Positions 54,501 through 61,497 of a DNA stretch of 64,000 nucleotides are shown in pieces. Below the pieces are notes generated by a model. It had not been told where the DNA came from. It did not search any database and saw only the letters and a list, made by a program, of their open reading frames with translations. A program made the position numbers and the translations under genes. Each line of letters opens with the position of its first letter. Position 1 is the first letter of the stretch. Origin of the DNA: Serratia nematodiphila DZ0503SBS1. GTDB lineage: Bacteria > Pseudomonadota > Gammaproteobacteria > Enterobacterales > Enterobacteriaceae. The stretch covers positions 3,472,001 to 3,536,000 of the forward strand of contig NZ_JPUX01000001.1 of the NCBI RefSeq assembly GCF_000738675.1. The letters are read 5' to 3'.

Positions 54501-54680
54501 CCGCTGGCGGTATCCAGCGGCGCCGGCGCCAACAGCCGCATCGCCATCGGTACCGGCATTATCGGCGGCACTCTTACCGCCACCGCATTGGCGATCTTTT
54601 TCGTCCCGCTGTTTTATGTGCTGGTGCGCCGCATGTTTACCCGTCGGCCCGCCAACTCGCCGTCGCAGGCAGGAGAATAA
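51543..54680 (+). CDS. RND multidrug efflux pump (HAE1 family)
   Basis: This 1045-residue, 12-helix proton/drug antiporter is of the AcrB/MexB family. It opens MAQFFIRRPVFAWVIAIIIM and has the proton-relay aspartates in GLLVDDAIVVVENV (helix 4) and two large periplasmic loops. Length matches AcrB. It captures substrates from the periplasm and membrane. Linked by 1-base gaps to the adaptor and channel genes on either side, giving a self-contained tripartite pump. Confidence 0.95.
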   Translation: MAQFFIRRPVFAWVIAIIIMLCGLMSINSLPISQYPDVSPPQISISATYPGADAETLENSVTQVIEQQLTGLDGLLYFSSTSSSSGSVSIDVTFDQGTDPDIAQVQVQNKVQQAESRLPSAVTAQGVTVKKSQSSFLLIVGLYDETDKATMADISDYLVSNLQDPLSRIEGVGDVQVFGSEYAMRIWLDPTRLASYALMPSDVQTAIEAQNTQVSAGKVGDLPAVADQQLTATVKAQSRLQTPEQFRNIILKSDSSGALVRLGDVARVELGNEDYSASAHLNGHPAAGIAVKLAAGANALSTAKLVKAKVAEYQSAMPQGYKVAYPKDSTDFINISIEEVVKTLFEAVVLVVVVMFVFLQNLRTTLIPTITVPVVLLGTFGVLAAFGYSINTLTLFGMVLAIGLLVDDAIVVVENVERVMREDKLPPREATEKSMREITGALVGIALVLSAVFLPMAFFGGSTGVIYRQFSITVVSSMMLSVVLALTLAPALCATLLKSTHKEQTDKGLLGKFNRGYNRLQEKYADKVGGVIHRPTRYLLLYGLLLIATAVMYLRLPTGFLPNEDQGSVMVQYTLPAGATNARTSAVSEAVTAYFLEQEKPNVSTIFTINGFGFSGSGQNAGMAFVSLKDWSQRGGSENTADAIAKRAMAHFASLRDAQVFSMSPPAIDGFGQSDGFTFELQAKGATTRAELQAMRDQIVAAAAGNPSLLAVRANTLPDTPQLQVEIDSGKLQALGLSAGDVNSTLSSAFGSTYVNDFIDRNRVKKVYMQGDVAYRAKPEDLDKWFVRGTNAAGDSSMTPFSAFASSHWIYGPENLSRYNGLSSFEITGQGAAGVSSGTAMSEMEKLAAKFSAGSSYSWSGLSYQERLTSGQASSLYAISLIVVFLCLAALYESWSIPFAVMLVVPMGIVGSLLAITLRGLENDIYFQVALLTIVGLSAKNAILIVEFAEEMHQRGETLIGAAVHAARMRLRPILMTSLAFTAGVLPLAVSSGAGANSRIAIGTGIIGGTLTATALAIFFVPLFYVLVRRMFTRRPANSPSQAGE

Positions 54681-54681
54681 C

Positions 54682-56124
54682 GTGTTGCAACGAGTCATGA
54701 TGTTAACTTTACCGCTGCTGCTGAGCGGGTGTCTGTCGCTGGATCCGCACTACCAGCGCCCGGCGGCGCCGGTGCCCGCCAACCTGCCGCAGGGCGAGGC
54801 CGCCGGCAAGCAGGCGTTGAGCTACCCGGACGTCGCCTGGCGCGACTATGTGCAGGACGCCAGGCTGCGCCAGGTGGTGGCGATGGGGCTGAGCAGCAGC
54901 CGCGATCTGCGCGAGGCGATCGCCAATATCGCCTCGGCGCGCGCGCTGTACGGTGAGCAGCGAGCAGCGCTGTTGCCGACGATCAACGCCACCGCCGACG
55001 GCAGTCGCGGGCGTTCGCTGACCGGCAACGGCAATGCCACCGCCATCAGCCAGAGTTACGAAGCGCAGGCCGGCGTCAGCGCCTTTGAGCTGGATCTGTT
55101 CGGCAAAAACGCCAGCCTGTCGCGGGCGGCGTTCGAAACCTATCTGGCGAACTCGGAGGCGGCGAAAAGCACCCGCCTGACGTTGATCGCCGACATCGTC
55201 ACCGACTGGGTGGCGGTGGCGGCCGAGCGCAGCAATCTGGCGGTGGCGCAGCAGACGATGGAAAGCGCCAAACGGTCGCTGGAGGTGACGCGCAAAAACC
55301 AGCAGCACGGCATCTCGTCGCTGGTCGACGTGGCGTCGGCGGAGACCGTTTATCAACAGGCGCGATCGGACGCCGCCAGCTATGCGACCAGCGCCGCGCA
55401 GGCGAAAAACGCGCTGGATTTAGCGGTGGGGCAAAGCGTGCCGGAAAACCTGCTGCCCGGCGGCATCGACGCGCTGAGCGGGATCATGCGCGACCTGCCG
55501 GCCGGGGTTTCTTCGCAGGTGCTGCTGACGCGGCCGGACGTGCTGCAGGCGGAGCATAACCTGAAATCCGCCAACGCCAATATCGGCTCGGCGCGGGCGG
55601 CGTTCTTCCCGTCGATCAGCCTGACCGCCAGCGGCGGGGTGGGCAGCGGTGAACTCTCGTCGCTGTTCAGCCACGGCGCGGGCGTTTGGTCATTCGCCCC
55701 GAGCATCAGCCTGCCGATTTTCAGCGGCGGCTATAACACGTCGCAACTGAACTACAGCAAAGCGCAGAGAGATCTGTATGTCGCCACCTATGAGAAAGCG
55801 GTGCAGACGGCATTTCAGGAAACCGCCGACGCGCTGGCGCGCAAAGCCACGCTGCGGGAGCAGCTGGCGGCGCAAACCGGCTATGTGGCGGCGGCGCAGC
55901 AATATTATCGTCTGGCCGAACTGCGTTACCGCCAGGGCGTGGACAGCTATCTGACCGTGCTGGACGCACAGCGCACGCTGTATACGGCGCAGCAGTCGCT
56001 GATCGCCGCACAGCAGACTGCGTACGACAATCAGGCGACCCTGTATAAAGTGTTGGGCGGCGGGGTTGCCGCCGAGCGGCAGGGGGATGGCGTCATCGCC
56101 GACAAGACGACACTCAGCCGCTAA
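54682..56124 (+). CDS. RND efflux outer-membrane lipoprotein (OprM/NodT family)
   Basis: This 480-residue protein is read from GTG 54682, preceded by AGGAG at 7 bases. It has a lipoprotein signal with lipobox LLSGC, then DPHYQRPAAPVPA and two OEP repeats of long helices. The TolC-like trimer forms the outer-membrane duct of the pump. The third gene of the operon; terminator follows. Having its own channel sets this operon apart from SdeXY-type pumps that use a separate TolC homologue. Confidence 0.92.
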   Translation: MLQRVMMLTLPLLLSGCLSLDPHYQRPAAPVPANLPQGEAAGKQALSYPDVAWRDYVQDARLRQVVAMGLSSSRDLREAIANIASARALYGEQRAALLPTINATADGSRGRSLTGNGNATAISQSYEAQAGVSAFELDLFGKNASLSRAAFETYLANSEAAKSTRLTLIADIVTDWVAVAAERSNLAVAQQTMESAKRSLEVTRKNQQHGISSLVDVASAETVYQQARSDAASYATSAAQAKNALDLAVGQSVPENLLPGGIDALSGIMRDLPAGVSSQVLLTRPDVLQAEHNLKSANANIGSARAAFFPSISLTASGGVGSGELSSLFSHGAGVWSFAPSISLPIFSGGYNTSQLNYSKAQRDLYVATYEKAVQTAFQETADALARKATLREQLAAQTGYVAAAQQYYRLAELRYRQGVDSYLTVLDAQRTLYTAQQSLIAAQQTAYDNQATLYKVLGGGVAAERQGDGVIADKTTLSR

Positions 56125-56130
56125 CCTTCG

Positions 56131-56167
56131 ACCGCGCGCGCCGGGCGTTTGGCTGCGCGCGTTTTTT
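56131..56167 (+). terminator. Rho-independent terminator of the RND operon
   Basis: A CGCGCG stem with a long loop (CCGGGCGTTTGGCTG) is followed by TTTTTT, 7 bases after the last stop codon. Confidence 0.8.
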
Positions 56168-56279
56168 ATGGAAAGTGTAAAGAAACGGAAAACCCGCGCG
56201 GCGGCCCGAACTCGCCGCGGCGGGCAGAGTCAGACAGATAATTGCACTCACTTTTTCTTCATATCGGCTCGAGGTCGTC

Positions 56280-56633
56280 ATGGCAGAAGACATTCAGCAA
56301 CAGGTCATCGCGCTTATCGCCGCCTTCAACGCATCAGGGCGGCTGCAGAAGGGCGTGGCCATCACCCCGGAAACCGAGATTAATACCGTGCTCAATCTGT
56401 CGTTCAGCGACTCCAACACGCTGATGCGCCGCTACTTCGACACCTTCGGCGTCGACAGCGGCAACTATAACCACGAGCTGTATTTCCAGCCGCCGAGCAA
56501 TACCGGGCGCTGGTTTTCTCCCTCCGCCTGTAAAGAACACACTCGGCCGCTGTGCGTGTCTATGCTGGTGCGCTCCGCGCGCGCCAAACGCTGGCTGTAC
56601 GACATCCATTTTCTGATCGAACAATTGCGCTAA
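56280..56633 (+). CDS. DUF1493-family protein
   Basis: This 117-residue acidic protein shows the DUF1493 pattern: a central DSNTLMRRYFDTFGVDSGNYNHELYFQP (quoted in part as YFDTFGVD and HELYFQP) and a basic C-terminus. The family is small, acyl-carrier-protein-like in shape and of unknown function. The ATG has weak upstream purines (GAGG at 10). It converges with the copper chaperone gene. Confidence 0.8.
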   Translation: MAEDIQQQVIALIAAFNASGRLQKGVAITPETEINTVLNLSFSDSNTLMRRYFDTFGVDSGNYNHELYFQPPSNTGRWFSPSACKEHTRPLCVSMLVRSARAKRWLYDIHFLIEQLR

Positions 56634-56647
56634 GCCTGATGCAGCGC

Positions 56648-56848
56648 TTAATCCGCCTCGGCCGGAGGAAAACCGGCTTCGTCCAGCGCGGCGATGAAGG
56701 TATCGCTGTGCAACAGACTCTCGATGAGCACTTCCCGTTTGGCCGGCTCGGTTTGAATGTGAGCCTGCGGGTCAACGCTCAGCAGCGTCCGGGTGACGGA
56801 TTTGGCGCAGCCGCCGCAGGTCATGGTTGGAATATGAAAACGAATCAT
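56648..56848 (-). CDS. copZ: Copper chaperone / heavy-metal-associated protein (CopZ-like)
   Basis: A 66-residue HMA-domain protein from ATG 56848 with GAGGAGAG upstream. The metal-binding motif is MTCGGCAK (CxxC). It should carry Cu+ in the cytoplasm to CopA or CueR. It is the last gene after copA and cueR on the same strand, 70 bases past cueR. Confidence 0.88.
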   Translation of the reverse strand: MIRFHIPTMTCGGCAKSVTRTLLSVDPQAHIQTEPAKREVLIESLLHSDTFIAALDEAGFPPAEAD

Positions 56849-56918
56849 TTTACTCTCCTCGTCGATTACGGTGTTTGATAACGGTAAAGCTTGCCAGCAT
56901 GGCAGGGGCAAACTCTTT

Positions 56919-57389
56919 TTACGGCGATTCACGCAGCCGCCGTGGTTTCGGCTCGCGTATCAACCCGAAACGCGGCGTTTGGCGCGGTATGGCGGCGGTT
57001 TCCGGCTCCGCCAAATCGGCCAGAATAGGGCAGTCGGGGCGCGCATTGCCGCGGCAATGGCCGGCAAGGCGTTCCAGCGTTTGCGCCATCGACTGCAGTT
57101 CAGCAATCTTGGTTTTCAGCACCGCGATATGCGACAGCGCTACGGCTTTAACATCAGCGCTGGCGCGTTCGCGGTCATGCCACAGCAGCAGCAATGCAGA
57201 TATCTGTTCAACGGAAAAACCCAGGTCGCGTGAACGCCGAATAAAACGCAGGCTATGCACCTCAGGCATACCGTAGTGGCGATATCCCGCATCGGAGCGA
57301 GCCGCTCTCGGGATCAGGCCTATTTGCTCGTAATAGCGAATCATCTTCGCCGAAACGCCGGATAATTTGGCGGCTTGTCCGATATTCAT
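56919..57389 (-). CDS. cueR: Copper-responsive MerR-family regulator CueR
   Basis: This 156-residue protein has the MerR HTH (MNIGQAAKLSGVSAKMIRYYEQIGLIPR) and a dimerisation helix, and the CueR metal-loop pattern C-x7-C (CRGNARPDC) that gives selectivity for Cu+, Ag+ and Au+. The C-terminal tail (about 25 residues past the loop) is longer than in E. coli CueR. It lies 12 bases after copA and should activate the promoter at 59992-60022. Confidence 0.9.
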   Translation of the reverse strand: MNIGQAAKLSGVSAKMIRYYEQIGLIPRAARSDAGYRHYGMPEVHSLRFIRRSRDLGFSVEQISALLLLWHDRERASADVKAVALSHIAVLKTKIAELQSMAQTLERLAGHCRGNARPDCPILADLAEPETAAIPRQTPRFGLIREPKPRRLRESP

Positions 57390-57401
57390 CCTGTCCTCCT
57401 G

Positions 57402-59957
57402 TTACGATGATGCCGATATCCCGGTGGGGTGCGCTGCTTCTGCCACCGCTGCAGCGCGGCTCTCGACGGCCATCGGCGCGTGAAAACGTTTTAGCCGCAG
57501 CGCATTGCCAAGAACGAAGACGCTGGAAAGCGCCATCGCGGCGGCGGCGAAGATCGGTGAAAGCAACGTGCCGTTCAACGGATAGAGCAGGCCCGCCGCC
57601 ACCGGGATCAGTATGGCGTTGTAGGCGAAGGCCCAAAACAGGTTCTGCTGGATGTTGCGGATCGTCGCCTGGCTGAGCGCAATGGCGTTCGCTACGCCGC
57701 GCAGATCGCCCGACATCAACACCACGTCGGCCGCTTCTATCGCCACATCGGTGCCTGTGCCGATAGCCAACCCAACGTCCGCTTCCGCCAGCGCAGGCGC
57801 ATCGTTGATGCCGTCGCCGACGAAGGCGACTTTCGCGCCGCTACTGCGGAAGGATTTCAACGCCGCCACCTTGCCCTCGGGGAGCACTTCGGCCGCGATT
57901 TCATCAATCCCCAGTTGCCGGGCGATCGCCGCCGCCGTTGCGGCGTTGTCGCCGGTGATCATCGCAACCTTGAGCCCGAGCACATGCAATGCCGCGATGG
58001 CTTCCGGCGATGTTTCCTTAATCGGATCGGCAACGGCGATCACCGCAGCCAAACTGCCGTCGATGGCGGCATAAAGCGGGCTTTTCCCTTGGGCGCCGAG
58101 GCGTTCGGCGACGGACCGAAAACTTGTCACATCAAGCCCGAGTTGTGTCATGAAGCGATCCGCGCCGACGGAAACCGCCCGGCCGCCGAGGTTGGCCGAG
58201 ACGCCGAAACCCGGTACGGCATCAAAACTGTCGACGATGGCGAGCGTGAGATCACGCTGTTTTGCCGCCGCGACGATCGCTTCGGCGATGGGGTGTTCGG
58301 ATCGCGTCTCGACCGCGGCGACCAGGGCCAACACCTCGTCATAGTCGAAGCCCTCTGCGGGTTCGAGGTCGGTCAGCTCCGGGCGGCCTTTGGTCAGCGT
58401 ACCGGTTTTATCGAGAGCGATAACGCTGACATCGCGCAGCGCCTGCAGAGCCTCACCTTTGCGGAACAATACGCCCAGTTCGGCGGCGCGCCCGGTGCCG
58501 ACCATGATCGAGGTTGGCGTCGCAAGCCCCATGGCGCAAGGGCAGGCGATGATCAGCACCGCGACCGCATTGACCAGTGCGAACGTCAGCGCCGGGGTGG
58601 GGCCGAGGACCAGCCAGACCAGGAACGTCAGCGCCGCAGCGGCCATCACCGCAGGAACGAACCACATGGTGACCTTATCGACCAACGCCTGAATCGGCAG
58701 CTTGGAACCCTGCGCTTCTTCCACCAGTCGGATGATTTGCGCCAGGACGGTATTCGCGCCGACTTTTGTCGCCCGGAAACTGAACGCGCCGGTTTTGTTG
58801 ATGGTGCCGCCGACCACGTCGGCCCCCACGATTTTCTCGACCGGCACCGGTTCACCGGTGATCATGCTTTCATCGACATAAGACGCGCCTTCGATGACCT
58901 CGCCATCCACCGCGATTTTCTCCCCCGGCCGGACGAACACCACATCGCCGGTAACCACCTGCTCGAGAGGGATTTCGACCGTTCCGCCATGCCGCTGGAC
59001 GCGCGCGACCTTGGGTTGAAGGCCGACGAGCCGTTTGATGGCCTGCGAGGTGCGCCCCTTGGCGCGTGCCTCCAGCACGCGTCCGAGCAGGATCAGTGTG
59101 ACGATGACGGCGGCGGCCTCGAAATAGACGTTGGCGGTGCCCTGCGGCAACACCTCGGGGGCGAAGGTGGCGACCAGCGAATAGCCGTAAGCCGCCGCCG
59201 TGCCGACCGCAACCAGCGAGTTCATATCGGGAGCGCCGCGCAGCAGCGCCGGAACGCCTTTGCGGAAGAAGCGCAGGCCGGGGCCAAATAAAACCAAGGT
59301 GGTGAGGACAAACTGGATATACCAGCTCGTCTGCGCGCCCAACACCTGCATGACCCACTCATGTATGGCGGGAATGAGGTGCGAGCCCATTTCCAACAGG
59401 AATACCGGCAGGGTAAACAGGGCGGCGCCGAACAGGGCGCGCCGCAACGCGCGCGCCTCGTTTTCGCGCTGTTCGGCGGCCTGGTCGTCCGCGCTGGCGC
59501 TATCCGCCGTCAAGCGACGAGACGTATAGCCGGCACGGGTGACGGCGACTTCCAGATCGCCTGCGGATACGGTGCCGGCGAGATAGCGCACCCGCGCGCG
59601 TTCGGTCGCCAGGTTGACATTGGCCTCGATCACGCCGGCAACCTGGGCCAACGCTTTCTCCACCCGGCCGACACAGGAGGCGCAGGTCATGTTTTCGATC
59701 GCCAGTTCGACGGTTTCCTCTCGCACCGTATAGCCGGCGCCTTCAATAGCGCGAACGGCGGCCTGCGGATCGGCCTGTCCGTTGAACGTGATGTCGGCGC
59801 GCTCGGTCGCGAGATTGACCGTGGCCGCCTGTACGCCCTGAATCGCGCTCAAGGCACGCTCGACGCGCCCGACGCACGAGGCGCACGTCATGCCTGCAAC
59901 CGGCAGGCTCAGACGCGCGGACGAAAGCTGAGGTAAGTGGGTATTGGATGCGTTCAT
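57402..59957 (-). CDS. copA: Copper(I)-exporting P-type ATPase CopA
   Basis: This P1B-type ATPase of about 851 residues has two N-terminal HMA domains (MTCASC twice), the transport motif ACPCAMG, the phosphatase motif TGEP, the phosphorylation site DKTGT and the hinge [16 protein letters not shown]. It pumps Cu+ from the cytoplasm to the periplasm. ATG 59957 has AAGGG upstream; the open frame extends to 60035 but would run into the promoter. It heads the copA-cueR-copZ operon. Confidence 0.94.
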   Translation of the reverse strand: MNASNTHLPQLSSARLSLPVAGMTCASCVGRVERALSAIQGVQAATVNLATERADITFNGQADPQAAVRAIEGAGYTVREETVELAIENMTCASCVGRVEKALAQVAGVIEANVNLATERARVRYLAGTVSAGDLEVAVTRAGYTSRRLTADSASADDQAAEQRENEARALRRALFGAALFTLPVFLLEMGSHLIPAIHEWVMQVLGAQTSWYIQFVLTTLVLFGPGLRFFRKGVPALLRGAPDMNSLVAVGTAAAYGYSLVATFAPEVLPQGTANVYFEAAAVIVTLILLGRVLEARAKGRTSQAIKRLVGLQPKVARVQRHGGTVEIPLEQVVTGDVVFVRPGEKIAVDGEVIEGASYVDESMITGEPVPVEKIVGADVVGGTINKTGAFSFRATKVGANTVLAQIIRLVEEAQGSKLPIQALVDKVTMWFVPAVMAAAALTFLVWLVLGPTPALTFALVNAVAVLIIACPCAMGLATPTSIMVGTGRAAELGVLFRKGEALQALRDVSVIALDKTGTLTKGRPELTDLEPAEGFDYDEVLALVAAVETRSEHPIAEAIVAAAKQRDLTLAIVDSFDAVPGFGVSANLGGRAVSVGADRFMTQLGLDVTSFRSVAERLGAQGKSPLYAAIDGSLAAVIAVADPIKETSPEAIAALHVLGLKVAMITGDNAATAAAIARQLGIDEIAAEVLPEGKVAALKSFRSSGAKVAFVGDGINDAPALAEADVGLAIGTGTDVAIEAADVVLMSGDLRGVANAIALSQATIRNIQQNLFWAFAYNAILIPVAAGLLYPLNGTLLSPIFAAAAMALSSVFVLGNALRLKRFHAPMAVESRAAAVAEAAHPTGISASS

Positions 59958-59991
59958 GTTACGAGCCCTTAAAAGAGTAACGGGTATCAAA

Positions 59992-60022
59992 AGGCTAGAG
60001 CTTCCCATCGCGGGAAGGTCAA
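59992..60022 (-). promoter_or_regulatory. CueR-type promoter of copA
   Basis: On the minus strand, -35 TTGACC (60022-60017) and -10 TAGCCT (59997-59992) are 19 bases apart, the long spacer typical of MerR-family promoters. The spacer contains the dyad TTCCCGCGATGGGAA. The -35 overlaps the stop codon region of the outer-membrane-factor gene. Confidence 0.8.
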
Positions 60023-61497
60023 GGTTTACCGTCAACTTTTTTCGCTATGGACGAATTACCTGCGCCGCGGCAGTCGCTCATCGCCGTTGCGCACACTTCC
60101 CAGCCACCACCGAGCGCTTTATAGATGCTCACCACGGCAAGCCGTTGCCGGGTGCGTGCGTGCGCCACAGCCCGCCGACTGCTGAAGTCGGCCCGTTCGG
60201 CTTCGAGAACCTCCAGGTAAATGCCCTGACCCGCCGCAAAGCGCAGCCGGGAGAGCCTCGCCGCTTCGCGGTTCGACGCCGCTTCGAGCAACCGCAGCGC
60301 AAGCAGGTCGGCCGCTTCGACGTAGGCTTTGAAGGCATCATCCGTTTCACGCAGCGCACGCAGCACCGTCTGGTCATAAATCAATAACGCCTGTCGCGCC
60401 TGCGCCTCGCTGGCGGCGATCCGGGCGCGCACGCGGCCGATATCAAGAAATGACCAACGAATGATTGGCGCGATGAAGCCGGACAGCACGCCGGCGCCAT
60501 TTATCGCATCGAGATTGCCGGCGACCAGTCCGATCGAGCCTCGCGCCTCAACGTGCGGGTAGAGATCCGCTGTTTCAACGCCAATCCGGGCGGTGGCCGC
60601 GGCCAGCTCCCGCTCCGCCGCCGCAATGTCGGCGCGCCGGGCAAGCAGGGCGCCGGGCGTACCCACGGCGATAGCCCGCAGCGCAGGCAGCTGACTCTCC
60701 CGTTCGGTGGCCGGAGGACGGAATGTTTGGGGCGTTTCGCCAAGCAGCGTCGCCAATACGTTGACGGCGGCGGATCGGCGGCGTTCCAGTTCCGGCGTCG
60801 TCGCTTCGACGCTGAGCAAGAGCGCCTCGGCGCGCAATCGGTCAACTTCGCTGGCGACGCCGGCACGCATTTGTCTTTCAATCTGCGCCAGGCTTTCACG
60901 CTGGCTTTGGTTGATGTCGGCGACCACCTTAAGTTCGGCCTCAACACCGCGCAGTTCGAACCAGGTGGCGGCCACTTCGGCGGCGACGCCCGCCTGAACG
61001 CCCCGCAGCAGTGCTTCACGGCTTCCCGCCTGCGCCTGAGCGAGTTCAACCGAGCGCCGAACGCGCCCAAAGAGGTCGATTTCCCATGCGGCGTCAAGCG
61101 CGCCGCGGTAGGTTTCCGCCTGGCGCGGCTGGGCGGCCATTTTTTCTGCCTCCCCCCGTCGACGCGTCTCATAACTCAACGCGACGTCGCCGCGCGGCAG
61201 GAAATCCTGCCGTTGTTCACGCAACAGGGCCTTGGCTTCGTCCAACCGGGCGACGGCGATGCCGACATCATGGTTCGCCGCCAACGCGCGCCGAATCAAT
61301 TCGGTGAGCGCCGGATCGTCGAAGATGCGCCACCATGCGATCTCGACATCGCCGGCGCCGAGTCCCGCCGGCGATGGGCCGAAGCCGGAGAGAGGCCGGG
61401 GGGCGGGCGGCGAGTAATCTGGACCGACCGCCGCACACCCGGTTAACAAGGCGATCGCACTCAGCGGCAATAAAAAGGTTCTACGAAGATTTCTCAT
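60019..61497 (-). CDS. RND efflux outer-membrane lipoprotein (second system)
   Basis: This 492-residue NodT/OprM-family channel has lipobox LLTGC, then [10 protein letters not shown] and two OEP repeats. AAGGAG lies 9 bases before the ATG. It overlaps the upstream RND pump gene by 17 bases, so the two are cotranscribed. The C-terminal 20 residues past the usual end (after YKALGGGW) are an unusual tail that runs into the copA promoter. Confidence 0.9.
   Translation of the reverse strand: MRNLRRTFLLPLSAIALLTGCAAVGPDYSPPAPRPLSGFGPSPAGLGAGDVEIAWWRIFDDPALTELIRRALAANHDVGIAVARLDEAKALLREQRQDFLPRGDVALSYETRRRGEAEKMAAQPRQAETYRGALDAAWEIDLFGRVRRSVELAQAQAGSREALLRGVQAGVAAEVAATWFELRGVEAELKVVADINQSQRESLAQIERQMRAGVASEVDRLRAEALLLSVEATTPELERRRSAAVNVLATLLGETPQTFRPPATERESQLPALRAIAVGTPGALLARRADIAAAERELAAATARIGVETADLYPHVEARGSIGLVAGNLDAINGAGVLSGFIAPIIRWSFLDIGRVRARIAASEAQARQALLIYDQTVLRALRETDDAFKAYVEAADLLALRLLEAASNREAARLSRLRFAAGQGIYLEVLEAERADFSSRRAVAHARTRQRLAVVSIYKALGGGWEVCATAMSDCRGAGNSSIAKKVDGKP

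Noticed and set aside
50399..56124. Naming the RND operon sdeXY
   Set aside because: S. marcescens has several RND systems and this one carries its own outer-membrane gene; without alignment the name would be a guess.
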